Shown in pieces: positions 19,746-27,887 of a stretch of 64,000 bases of DNA. The translations under genes and the position numbers were made by a program. The DNA is from an uncultured Eubacterium sp. GTDB taxonomy: Bacteria; Bacillota; Clostridia; Lachnospirales; Lachnospiraceae. The notes under the pieces were generated by a model that was given only the letters and a program-made list of their open reading frames with translations, did no database searches and was not told the origin of the DNA. The DNA lies in NCBI GenBank assembly GCA_934351445.1, contig CAKRIZ010000002.1:62001-126000 (forward strand), written 5' to 3'. Every line of letters starts with the position of its first letter. Within the stretch, counting starts at the first letter, position 1.

Positions 19746-20435
19746 TCAGCCCCTCATTTTCAAAATGGTTTCCGCAATCGCAAAATCCAACGCATCATCG
19801 ATATCGACCGAACGCTCCTTTGGCATCACATATGCATAGGTGCCTTCCCGATACAAACCGGGTGCCCCCTCTGCCAATAGTGCTGTGCGCAGCATATAGA
19901 TCGCACCGTTGATCCGGTAATACGTCGGCAGCTGCTGTCTGCCTGCATCTGCCACCTGATCTAAAAATCCATCCATGCTGCCATCCTCCGGCAGTGTATT
20001 GCTCCAGAGCGGCGAATGATCCATCTCGCACACAGATACAACCGCATCTACTGCTTTTTCTTCAAGCAGATGGTACGCCTGCTTAATATCCTCTGCCTCG
20101 CGCAGCGGTGAGGTCGGCTGCAACAGCGTCACCATATCAAATCTCTGCCCACGTGCCGCATACTGTCTGAGCACCCAGCGCACGACATCCCAACTGCCTG
20201 CCGTATCACCTGAAAGCTCCTCATTTCTCAAGAACGGCACATCAGCGCCGTATCCACGTGCTATCTGTTCATATCGCTCACTATCCGTAGATACGTGTAT
20301 GCAGTCAAATAAGCCCGATTTTTCTGCCGCCTCAATGGAATAAGCCAGAAGCGGCTTATCGTGTAGCAGCTTAATATTTTTATCCGGCAACCCCTTGGAA
20401 CCGCTGCGAGCCGGAATGATTGCGATTGATGTCAT
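19746..20435 (-). CDS. legF: CMP-nonulosonate cytidylyltransferase (LegF/NeuA type)
   Basis: 229 residues. The start I-A-I-I-P-A-R-S-G-S-K-G-L-P-D-K-N and later L-L-Q-P-T-S-P-L-R are the CMP-sialate synthetase signatures. It would load the nonulosonic acid with CMP from CTP for transfer to protein. GGAGG precedes the ATG at 20435. It lies 75 bases after the epimerase gene and 82 bases before legB. Confidence 0.88.
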   Translation of the reverse strand: MTSIAIIPARSGSKGLPDKNIKLLHDKPLLAYSIEAAEKSGLFDCIHVSTDSERYEQIARGYGADVPFLRNEELSGDTAGSWDVVRWVLRQYAARGQRFDMVTLLQPTSPLREAEDIKQAYHLLEEKAVDAVVSVCEMDHSPLWSNTLPEDGSMDGFLDQVADAGRQQLPTYYRINGAIYMLRTALLAEGAPGLYREGTYAYVMPKERSVDIDDALDFAIAETILKMRG

Positions 20436-20510
20436 CTGTAAATACCTCCGCTGTTTCTTTCATTTATTTCCCATGATTTTCTGCTATCTTCGCCAATCAG
20501 AACCGTCTTA

Positions 20511-21740
20511 CTAATGCTGCAGGTCTGGCAGATCATAAAACTTTTTCTTTAGATCAATCCGATCCAGTTTCATATATTGTTCCAGTACAGCCATGATCTT
20601 TTCCGATGTATGTCCATCTCCGTAAGGATTCTCTACGCGCAGTCTCTCACGTAGCTGCTGATCCACGCGTATCCGTTCCGACAGCCTAAGTGCCTGATCC
20701 ATCGCCGCTATCATCGCGCTCCGCTCCGGCTCACAGCCGATCACGCTCTTCGCCATGATCCGCCCCTGCTGCCGATCACCGATATTGACCGTCGGCACGC
20801 CGAGCGCCGGAGCCTCTATGATACCACTCGAAGAATTGCCAAGCACAAACTGTGCATGTTTTACTGCGCTCAGGTAACGTTTCATCCCAAGTGATGCCAC
20901 CAACTTCATATTCGGCTCATCTGCCGTCTCACCCTCCAGCAGTTCATTAATCTGCCTGCCTCCGGCATCGGAATTTGCCTTCGTAATAAGAAAGAATAGA
21001 TCCGGCCTGGCTCTCATTGCATCCAGCAATTCGTGCATCTGCCGGACTGCTGCCTCCTGTTGTGAACATGCGCCCTGCTCCAATGTCACCGGGTGAAAAG
21101 TCACAACCGCATAGGGCTGATCTGCCGGAAAATCGACGGATGCAGCCAGCTCCTGCGGTGTCATCAGCTTCTCATTCATGATATTCTCCACGCCTAATGC
21201 ACCTACATTGTAGACGCGGGATGGATCTTCGCCCATCTGGATGATCCGCTCACGGTATACCTCTGCGGATGCAAAATGGATATAACTCATTTTTGTGAGT
21301 GCATGGCGCACACAATCATCCACAGCCCCCTGTGTGAGCTCGCCGCCATGCAGATGCGCAATCGGGATCTGCGCATTCATCGCTGCCGCTGCGATCGCCA
21401 ACATCTCCGTACGGTCTCCGAGAATGACCAGCAGATCCGGCTGTTCCTCACTGAAATATGCGCCAAACCCGCGCAGCGCAGCAGCCATCGCCAACGTGAC
21501 TGCATAAGCATCATCCACACCAGACGCATCATTTTCTGTGTTCAAAATCGGGATCCGGCGATAGATCGGTATACCGTCCCCCTCGATCTCCTGAACCGTA
21601 TTTCCAAATGCAGCTTCCAGGTGTGTACCCGTGACAATCACCTGTGTCTCCCACTGATCACATGCCAGCAAACGACGGATCAGCGGCTTTAATATTCCAT
21701 ATTCTGCTCTGGTCGCGGTCACGACACTGATCTTTTTCAT
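20511..21740 (-). CDS. legG: Hydrolysing NDP-HexNAc 2-epimerase (LegG/NeuC type)
   Basis: 409 residues of the WecB/NeuC superfamily. Visible marks are T-A-T-R-A-E-Y-G-I-L-K near the start, L-G-D-R-T-E-M, H-L-H-G-G-E near residue 130, and G-N-S-S-S-G-I-I-E-A near residue 300. Such enzymes remove the nucleotide while inverting C2, giving the free sugar used by the synthase. The start codon directly abuts the stop of legI, so the two are co-translated. NeuC (sialic acid) and LegG are hard to tell apart; the neighbours favour LegG. Confidence 0.86.
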   Translation of the reverse strand: MKKISVVTATRAEYGILKPLIRRLLACDQWETQVIVTGTHLEAAFGNTVQEIEGDGIPIYRRIPILNTENDASGVDDAYAVTLAMAAALRGFGAYFSEEQPDLLVILGDRTEMLAIAAAAMNAQIPIAHLHGGELTQGAVDDCVRHALTKMSYIHFASAEVYRERIIQMGEDPSRVYNVGALGVENIMNEKLMTPQELAASVDFPADQPYAVVTFHPVTLEQGACSQQEAAVRQMHELLDAMRARPDLFFLITKANSDAGGRQINELLEGETADEPNMKLVASLGMKRYLSAVKHAQFVLGNSSSGIIEAPALGVPTVNIGDRQQGRIMAKSVIGCEPERSAMIAAMDQALRLSERIRVDQQLRERLRVENPYGDGHTSEKIMAVLEQYMKLDRIDLKKKFYDLPDLQH

Positions 21741-22781
21741 CTAACTCTCCTCATCTGATACGTTTTTGTCCACGCATGCCGGTGCAGTTTCCGCGATCAG
21801 TTCATCCTCCACATAATCTCTGTCTGCTATCTGTCCCAATATCTCATACCAGCGCATCGGTGAGATCCCGGTTCCCGGTCGTTTGACCGTGAGCTTCTGT
21901 TCGTCAAAAATCTCGCCTTTTCGGATTGCACACCGCGCCACAATGCTCTTGCGTGCGACTGCACGATTTCCTGCTTCCGAAGCCGTCACTGCCTTGGAAG
22001 CATCTCCAAGCGCGACCTCCACGTGACGGACCGCTGCCACCATCGCCTGCAGCTCCTCCGGTTCAAGGCTTGCCCGATGATCCGGTCCTTCCATTGTCTT
22101 GTCCAACGTAAAGTGCTTTTCGATCACGCATGCGCCCAGCGCTGCCGCCGCGATTGGCACCTCGATCCCTATCGTATGATCCGAATAGCCGACCGGCACA
22201 CCAAAATGCCTGCGCAGCGTATCCATCACGCGCAGGTTTACATCCTCCATCGGTGTCGGATACTGCGTATTACAATGCAGCAGTGTGATCTCCCCCGCTC
22301 CGTTTTGACGCAGAGCAGTGACCGCTGCCTCGATATCAGTCTCCCTGCACATGCCGGTGGACATCACGATCTCGCGCCCGGTATGCGCAATCCGCACCAG
22401 ATAAGGCAGATTTGTGATCTCACCAGAAGGGATCTTCCAAAAGTCCATATCCAGTGTTTCCAGAAAATCGATACTGTCCAGATCAAACGGCGTTGATAAA
22501 AAGCCGACACCTACCTTATCACAATACCCTTTTAATTCGCGAAAATCCTCCTGTGTCAGCGCCAGTTTCTGCAGCATCTCCAACTGGCTCCCACCGCTCC
22601 CGGTTGTCTCCTTCTGATATTCTGCTTTCTCGGCAAAACGCGATACGAGCGCTTCCGGCTGAAATGTCTGAAACTTCACATAATCGACTCCGGCTGCCCG
22701 CGCCTGATCTACCATCTGTTTTGCCAATTCGATACTACCGTTGTGATTCACCCCGGCTTCTGCAATGATTCTAATACCCAT
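21741..22781 (-). CDS. legI: Nonulosonate synthase (LegI/NeuB type) with SAF domain
   Basis: About 346 residues. The enzyme condenses the free sugar with phosphoenolpyruvate. Typical motifs are I-I-A-E-A-G-V-N-H-N-G at the start, K-F-Q-T-F, M-S-T-G-M, H-C-N-T-Q-Y-P-T-P, G-Y-S-D-H-T and E-K-H-F-T-L-D with G-P-D-H. The last ~65 residues form the antifreeze-like SAF domain. The start is uncertain: the ATG at 22781 fits the family, with another at 22793, and no strong ribosome binding site is seen for either. A much longer open frame upstream overlaps legH and looks spurious. Confidence 0.9.
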   Translation of the reverse strand: MGIRIIAEAGVNHNGSIELAKQMVDQARAAGVDYVKFQTFQPEALVSRFAEKAEYQKETTGSGGSQLEMLQKLALTQEDFRELKGYCDKVGVGFLSTPFDLDSIDFLETLDMDFWKIPSGEITNLPYLVRIAHTGREIVMSTGMCRETDIEAAVTALRQNGAGEITLLHCNTQYPTPMEDVNLRVMDTLRRHFGVPVGYSDHTIGIEVPIAAAALGACVIEKHFTLDKTMEGPDHRASLEPEELQAMVAAVRHVEVALGDASKAVTASEAGNRAVARKSIVARCAIRKGEIFDEQKLTVKRPGTGISPMRWYEILGQIADRDYVEDELIAETAPACVDKNVSDEES

Positions 22782-22860
22782 ATTCCTACACATCTTTCTG
22801 TCTGTGAACCTTCGAATGTCCAACACGACATCTACCTGCATCATACATCGCTCAACACGC

Positions 22861-23520
22861 TTATACAAACCGCAGCTCCCGCACGCCCGCCGGTACACCG
22901 ACTGCCGTACACAGATCCGGCAGATCACGCACGACTACACTGCCTGCTCCGGTAATCACCCGCGTTCCAATACGAATCCCCTGAATGACCCGTGTACCCA
23001 TACCCAGATCACTGCCACTGCCAACCGAGACATTTCCGGCGAGCCGCGCATCCGGACTGAGCGTCACATAGTCTCCGAGTCTGCCATCATGACATACAAC
23101 AGATCCGATATTTAAAAAAGTAAAATCCCCGATACTGACATTTGTCGATACCCTGCAATCCATCGAGATGATCACACCCTGTCCCAACTGCACATCAGAA
23201 CAAACCCGTGTATCGCCCATGATCAGATTTGGAAATCTGATCTGCGGATTTGCCATTAGCTTTTTTGCGATCTTTTCACGCAAAGCCGGATCTCCGACAC
23301 AGATCGCCACATTTGTCACTTCTGTTTTATTTAATAAAAAATCATCATTTCCCAGATACGGATACTCACGGTCACCAACACGGATCGTGCCATTCTTATC
23401 CGAAATATCCACATAACCGATGACATCCCATGTATCCTGCTGACGGTTCAGCTCCTCGATCTGCCATAACAGTTCCCGCATGCAGCCACCGGCTCCGGTT
23501 AAGATTAATTGCTGTTTCAT
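22861..23520 (-). CDS. legH: NeuD/PglD-family sugar acetyltransferase (LegH-like)
   Basis: 219 residues. An N-terminal Rossmann-like part (L-T-G-A-G-G-C) is followed by left-handed beta-helix hexapeptide repeats from about residue 90. In the legionaminic pathway this family N-acetylates the 4-amino sugar; in sialic acid clusters the similar NeuD O-acetylates. The position between ptmE and legI supports LegH, but without a visible aminotransferase the substrate is unsure. Confidence 0.8.
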   Translation of the reverse strand: MKQQLILTGAGGCMRELLWQIEELNRQQDTWDVIGYVDISDKNGTIRVGDREYPYLGNDDFLLNKTEVTNVAICVGDPALREKIAKKLMANPQIRFPNLIMGDTRVCSDVQLGQGVIISMDCRVSTNVSIGDFTFLNIGSVVCHDGRLGDYVTLSPDARLAGNVSVGSGSDLGMGTRVIQGIRIGTRVITGAGSVVVRDLPDLCTAVGVPAGVRELRFV

Positions 23521-23539
23521 ATTGTCTTTTATGATCTCC

Positions 23540-24613
23540 TTACTCCACCTTCAGGTTCAGCTTCGTCTCCATGCGGTGCATCTCCTCAAATTCACCCATA
23601 TCGAGGAACGAATCCTCGCTGATCGGATACATACCTACCTTGCGCCCTTGTTTTAGCAATGCATCCGACAGATCCGTCATATGGAAAAATGTATCCTTCG
23701 GAATCTCGTCGAGCAGCCCCGGATTCAAAATATACATTCCGGTATTTACAAAATAAGATAACCGCGGCTTCTCCTCCATCGACATCACCGCGCCGTTCTC
23801 ACTCGAATGGATGACCCCATAAGGAACCACAATATTTTTCAGTGCAGTCACAATCGTAAGTTCATTCCCTGACTGCACATGATAGCGATACAGCTCCTCA
23901 TAATCCGCATCGATCAGGATATCACAGTTTGTCACGATAAACGGCCGGTCAAACTCATTTTCTATCAGGCAAAGGCTGCCCGCCGTGCCAAGCGGCTTGT
24001 CTTCCTCTACATATTGAATGTCATACTCATGCTCCGTCTCCGCAAAATATGACTTAATCATGCCTTTTTTATAATTTACCGTCGCCCAGAAATCATGTGC
24101 CCCATAAGCACGAAACCGTTCAATAATCCGCTCCATGATCGGAATATCTCCGATCGGGATGAGCGGTTTCGGCAGAATCTTCGTATATGGATAGAGGCGC
24201 GTACCTTTTCCGCCAGCCATGATCACGACCGGAATATCACGAAGTCCATCCGTCGCATGTGCCTCAACATCATCCCCGCGCTCCTTGAATATAATATCCG
24301 TGACACAGCCCTTTGCAGACACGACCGGAAGTGCCGTGATCGAATACTTGCTCATCATCTGCTGTGCCCGCTTGATATCTTTGCGATAAATTACCTTCGG
24401 ATCGCGCGACATAAATTGCCGCACATGTCCTTGCAGATCACCAGTTTTAACCAGCCAGCGTCTGATATCACCATCTGTCACGACACCGACCAGCCGCTTA
24501 TGATCTTCTACTACAAACAAAATACCCCTGGCATTACGGTCGATGTGCTCCATCGCTTCTACGACCGTACTGTCCGGGGATATCATAAATGTCATCAGCT
24601 GTTCCGTATTCAT
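23540..24613 (-). CDS. ptmE: Sugar-1-phosphate nucleotidyltransferase with N-terminal CBS pair (PtmE type)
   Basis: 357 residues. Two CBS domains occupy about residues 1-120; the nucleotidyltransferase domain follows with V-I-M-A-G-G-K-G-T-R-L-Y-P-Y-T near residue 130 and L-P-K-P-L-I-P-I-G. Campylobacter PtmE, with the same layout, makes the GDP-activated amino sugar that feeds LegB. It is the first gene after the sigma-D promoter at 24680-24707, and GGAGG precedes the ATG. Confidence 0.83.
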   Translation of the reverse strand: MNTEQLMTFMISPDSTVVEAMEHIDRNARGILFVVEDHKRLVGVVTDGDIRRWLVKTGDLQGHVRQFMSRDPKVIYRKDIKRAQQMMSKYSITALPVVSAKGCVTDIIFKERGDDVEAHATDGLRDIPVVIMAGGKGTRLYPYTKILPKPLIPIGDIPIMERIIERFRAYGAHDFWATVNYKKGMIKSYFAETEHEYDIQYVEEDKPLGTAGSLCLIENEFDRPFIVTNCDILIDADYEELYRYHVQSGNELTIVTALKNIVVPYGVIHSSENGAVMSMEEKPRLSYFVNTGMYILNPGLLDEIPKDTFFHMTDLSDALLKQGRKVGMYPISEDSFLDMGEFEEMHRMETKLNLKVE

Positions 24614-24679
24614 ATCGCAACCTCCATGTTTCCAAGCACTTACCGTCCATGATAAGTATTCTCTGTCAATCTATACACT

Positions 24680-24707
24680 ATATCGGTCAACGATACAAAT
24701 ATATTTA
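24680..24707 (-). promoter_or_regulatory. Sigma-D (flagellar) promoter of the nonulosonate operon
   Basis: Minus strand TAAA (24704-24707), 16 bases, ACCGATAT (24680-24687), about 65 bases before ptmE. The sigma-D/sigma-28 consensus is TAAA-N15-GCCGATAT, so only the spacer (+1) and first -10 base differ. It would tie sugar synthesis to flagellin production. Confidence 0.75.
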
Positions 24708-24719
24708 GAGGGTGTCCCC

Positions 24720-26603
24720 CTATAAAACTCTGGCAGACTTTACCATACAGTGTTTTTTACAAAAGCAAATTCCTAATTTTATAATCTGCTGATAGCCTTC
24801 ACCCAGTAATTCCTGCGCATACCGCTTTTCATCTATCTGCTGCAACGCCCGGTCGCACATCTGTTCCATCTGCGGAAAACGTGTCGTCCGCTTCAGCTCT
24901 ATAATCACAGCCGGCTGCTTCGGCGAAAACGGTTTGATCACCAGATCCGGCCGGCCATCACCCTGTTCCTTATTTGACAAAATCTCACAACCATTCATTC
25001 CACTCAACACACCGAGCATGTAACCGTGATAAAATTGTTCCGCACTGTCATAGTAACTAATGCTACCTTCCAGCTGGCTGTTCAAAAAATCTTCAATCTG
25101 CTCACTCTGCCCTGCGCGAATTGCCTCATACAATTTCGAAAAATCATCTGTCTTTTGTTTTTCTTCAAACCACTCACGTATGGTATTCTGATAAATGTAA
25201 CGCACTTCCTCATTCGGGATGGCAAACGTCGCATAAACCACATTCCCTGTCATCGCGCGCTTTACCAATCTCAAATAACCTGTAAAGAAAAGGAAATTCC
25301 ACAAATAATCCTGCGATCTGTAAATATCCTCATAGGTAATCTCCTCAAACACCGGTTTCTCAACTGATCCACCGCTAATCAGACGCTCAATCTCCATTCT
25401 CGCCTGCTCATCCGCGCAGTCTACCAATTCCCGGATAATACTGTTAGAAGAAGTATTAGACCAATAAGGGCGTGGATAAGCAACTAGATTCGTCACGGCT
25501 GTTTTCACATAATTCGTGACGCTCCAGGGATTATACACCTGCGTCTGCCCAAAACAATAACCATCATACCAACGCTTTACTTCCTCATATTTTTCATCCA
25601 TAGCATAGAAATCGAGTATTTTCTCAACTTCTGCCTGTGTAAAGCCAAAATATTCTGCAAAATTGTCATTCATGACAGAGTTAATCTCCAGATTATTTAA
25701 TCCGGTAAAAATACTTTCCCTGCCTACACGCAAACAGCCAGTGACAACTGCAAATTCCAAATTATCATTTGTTTTCAACACAGATTCAAACAATGACCGG
25801 ATGAAATCTATCATCCGATCATAAAAACCCCTAAAATATGCATTTTCCAACGGCACATCATACTCATCCAATAATACCACAACATTTTTCCCATGATACT
25901 TTTTTAAACATTCCGCGAGAAAGGCCAATGCCGTCACATAATCACTTTTTCGCGCACTGCGCCCCATCATCGCGCGATACTTTTCCTTATCTTCCGGTAA
26001 TAGATCCTGCTCATCCAATACATATGCATGACGCTTATACTCTATGGAAATCTGTTCAATCAGGCAGTCATACGCCGTCTGAAAATCCGGCTGTTTCCCT
26101 GATTTTAATGACAGCGCGATCACCGGATACTGTCCCATGTGTCTCATATAGCGATCACCGGTCTTCAGAATCGCACGATTTTCAAAATAGCGGCTATTAT
26201 CAATAGTTTCTCCCTGCGCCCCGATCTCCTGCTCAAAAAAAGTCTTTAGCATACTGAGTCCCAACGTCTTTCCAAACCGGCGCGGTCTTGTAAACAGATA
26301 CACTTTTCCACCGTTATCAAGCAATTCCCGAATCAGCAGCGTTTTATCTACATAATAGTAATCTTTATCAACAATCTCTTTATAGTTCTCTATGCCTACC
26401 GCAAGAGCTGATTTCCCACTTCTCGTTTTTCCAGTTTCCGTTTCCCGGTCATCTTTTCCCAGGCGCACAGCATCTTCCGGTATCATCCAACGATAGCCAT
26501 CTTTGTACGCTCCGTCAATACAGCCCTGTTGGCACAAGGAATTCACCCTGCGCTTTGTCAATCCCCACTTCTCAGCAGTCTGTACAGATGTCAAATAATT
26601 CAT
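24720..26603 (-). CDS. HTH + AAA-ATPase-like + PD-(D/E)XK nuclease-like protein
   Basis: 627 residues in three parts. Residues 1-45 look like an excisionase/MerR-type winged helix (S-V-Q-T-A-E-K-W-G-L-T-K-R-R-V). Then comes the AAA-ATPase_like (PF09820) domain with L-F-T-R-P-R-R-F-G-K-T (about 103-113) and V-V-V-L-L-D-E-Y-D. The C-terminus is a DUF1703 PD-(D/E)XK domain with P-D-L-V-I and V-I-I-E-L-K. Function is unproven; the family is common, multi-copy and mobile-looking in gut Firmicutes and Bacteroidetes. A paralogue without the HTH is at 45730-47427. It sits between the fkbM terminator and the sigma-D promoter of ptmE, apparently inserted in the glycosylation island. Confidence 0.85.
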   Translation of the reverse strand: MNYLTSVQTAEKWGLTKRRVNSLCQQGCIDGAYKDGYRWMIPEDAVRLGKDDRETETGKTRSGKSALAVGIENYKEIVDKDYYYVDKTLLIRELLDNGGKVYLFTRPRRFGKTLGLSMLKTFFEQEIGAQGETIDNSRYFENRAILKTGDRYMRHMGQYPVIALSLKSGKQPDFQTAYDCLIEQISIEYKRHAYVLDEQDLLPEDKEKYRAMMGRSARKSDYVTALAFLAECLKKYHGKNVVVLLDEYDVPLENAYFRGFYDRMIDFIRSLFESVLKTNDNLEFAVVTGCLRVGRESIFTGLNNLEINSVMNDNFAEYFGFTQAEVEKILDFYAMDEKYEEVKRWYDGYCFGQTQVYNPWSVTNYVKTAVTNLVAYPRPYWSNTSSNSIIRELVDCADEQARMEIERLISGGSVEKPVFEEITYEDIYRSQDYLWNFLFFTGYLRLVKRAMTGNVVYATFAIPNEEVRYIYQNTIREWFEEKQKTDDFSKLYEAIRAGQSEQIEDFLNSQLEGSISYYDSAEQFYHGYMLGVLSGMNGCEILSNKEQGDGRPDLVIKPFSPKQPAVIIELKRTTRFPQMEQMCDRALQQIDEKRYAQELLGEGYQQIIKLGICFCKKHCMVKSARVL

Positions 26604-26640
26604 GGCAATCCCCCTTTCTACTCGTATTATAAGCCAAAAA

Positions 26641-26671
26641 GTGGGAAATAATCAACCCGATTATTTCCCAC
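26641..26671 (-). terminator. Terminator after the FkbM gene
   Basis: A 13-base-pair stem (26641-26653 with 26659-26671, GTGGGAAATAATC and its complement), followed on the minus strand by TTTTTGG. It ends the glycosyltransferase operon. Confidence 0.85.
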
Positions 26672-26701
26672 TTCATTTCTCATCTTAATTACAAATAACA
26701 T

Positions 26702-27886
26702 TCACACCGCAAACAGCACATAATCACACGGCCACAGACAACCGTGTCCATTAAACCTTAGATAGAACTTATAATCATCTCTAATATCATTAATCAACTG
26801 TGGAATATCAAAAATATCTCCCGGAATATGATATGCAGAAATCAACAATCTTGGTTTTTCATTACGAATGTGACATTCAGTCCCTATAATAGCGTCTTTT
26901 TCCGCACCCTCAATATCCATTTTTATTACTGATATCTCTTCATCAATATCCGCATCTAATGTTACAACATCCACCGATGTATCACCCTCGGACAACAACT
27001 TATTACCAGCACAATTTCCGCCATTGTTGACATACATTGTTCCAGCTTCGCTTCCAACACCCTTTTGTTTTAGAACAATATTGTCATATCCAGCCAGACG
27101 ACCTTGCATAGCTTCAAATGTACTAGGCGTGATCTCATAAGCATATATTCGCTTATATTCACCATAGGTATGAATATACTCTTCAGTTGAATCCCCAGTA
27201 AATGCACCCAAATCTACCATAACATCGTCTTTTCCACATTGCAGAATATCCAAATCATAATAATCAGGGAAAACGGTCTCACATAACGAATGAAGCTTGT
27301 TTATGTCAAAATCAAACCAATATCGAATAATTCCATTTAATATATCCTTACTACGATAATCAGACAAGTGTTCATACAGCCACCTGTATTTTTCTATAGA
27401 ATTAACCATCAATTCCACATGTTCTGCAATCAACGAAAAATCACTTTCTGTAAAATCAATCCGATTCTTTAAAAAGGAGTACCGATGCTGCAAAGCCAAA
27501 TATTCTATACGAAGTCCCTCGGGCAAGTTCATAAAATGCTGCACCACTGTACGATATATGTCATCTATCTGCGCATATTTAAAAAATTCATAAATCTCCC
27601 AAAATTCTATATCCACCGCATTTCCCTGACGCCTCTGCAGACTTTGCTCCCATATGTCTGCCAATGCTGCAATCTCGCCAGCATAATTATAATAATCTTC
27701 CTCCTTTTCTATATTGTAATCCGCTTGAAACCTCAATTTTTGTGTATGATACAAAATGGTATTGATTTCTTCCGAGATAGCCTGCACATTCTGTACATCT
27801 TCTGTGCCAATTGATCTCATTTTCATTGCTTCAGCAACTTTACGAATATCTACAAGTATAGTTCTTATCTGCGCATATTCTTTCAT
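26702..27886 (-). CDS. FkbM-family methyltransferase
   Basis: 394 residues from the ATG at 27886, which has GGAAGG five bases upstream and lies one base past the previous stop. The SAM-binding motif V-D-L-G-A-F-T-G-D-S is near residue 200, and the FkbM I-K-M-D-I-E-G-A-E motif near residue 300. The first ~190 residues are helical with no recognised domain. In flagellar islands such enzymes often O-methylate the glycan on flagellin; that role is inferred from position. It is the last gene of the operon that begins with the DUF4422 gene. Confidence 0.87.
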   Translation of the reverse strand: MKEYAQIRTILVDIRKVAEAMKMRSIGTEDVQNVQAISEEINTILYHTQKLRFQADYNIEKEEDYYNYAGEIAALADIWEQSLQRRQGNAVDIEFWEIYEFFKYAQIDDIYRTVVQHFMNLPEGLRIEYLALQHRYSFLKNRIDFTESDFSLIAEHVELMVNSIEKYRWLYEHLSDYRSKDILNGIIRYWFDFDINKLHSLCETVFPDYYDLDILQCGKDDVMVDLGAFTGDSTEEYIHTYGEYKRIYAYEITPSTFEAMQGRLAGYDNIVLKQKGVGSEAGTMYVNNGGNCAGNKLLSEGDTSVDVVTLDADIDEEISVIKMDIEGAEKDAIIGTECHIRNEKPRLLISAYHIPGDIFDIPQLINDIRDDYKFYLRFNGHGCLWPCDYVLFAV

Positions 27887-27887
27887 T

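Noticed and set aside
20511..22781. Reading legG-legI as a plain sialic acid pathway (neuC-neuB)
   Set aside because: Possible on these two genes alone, but the flanking PtmE- and LegB-like genes are not needed for sialic acid, so the legionaminic-type reading is favoured while LegC is missing.
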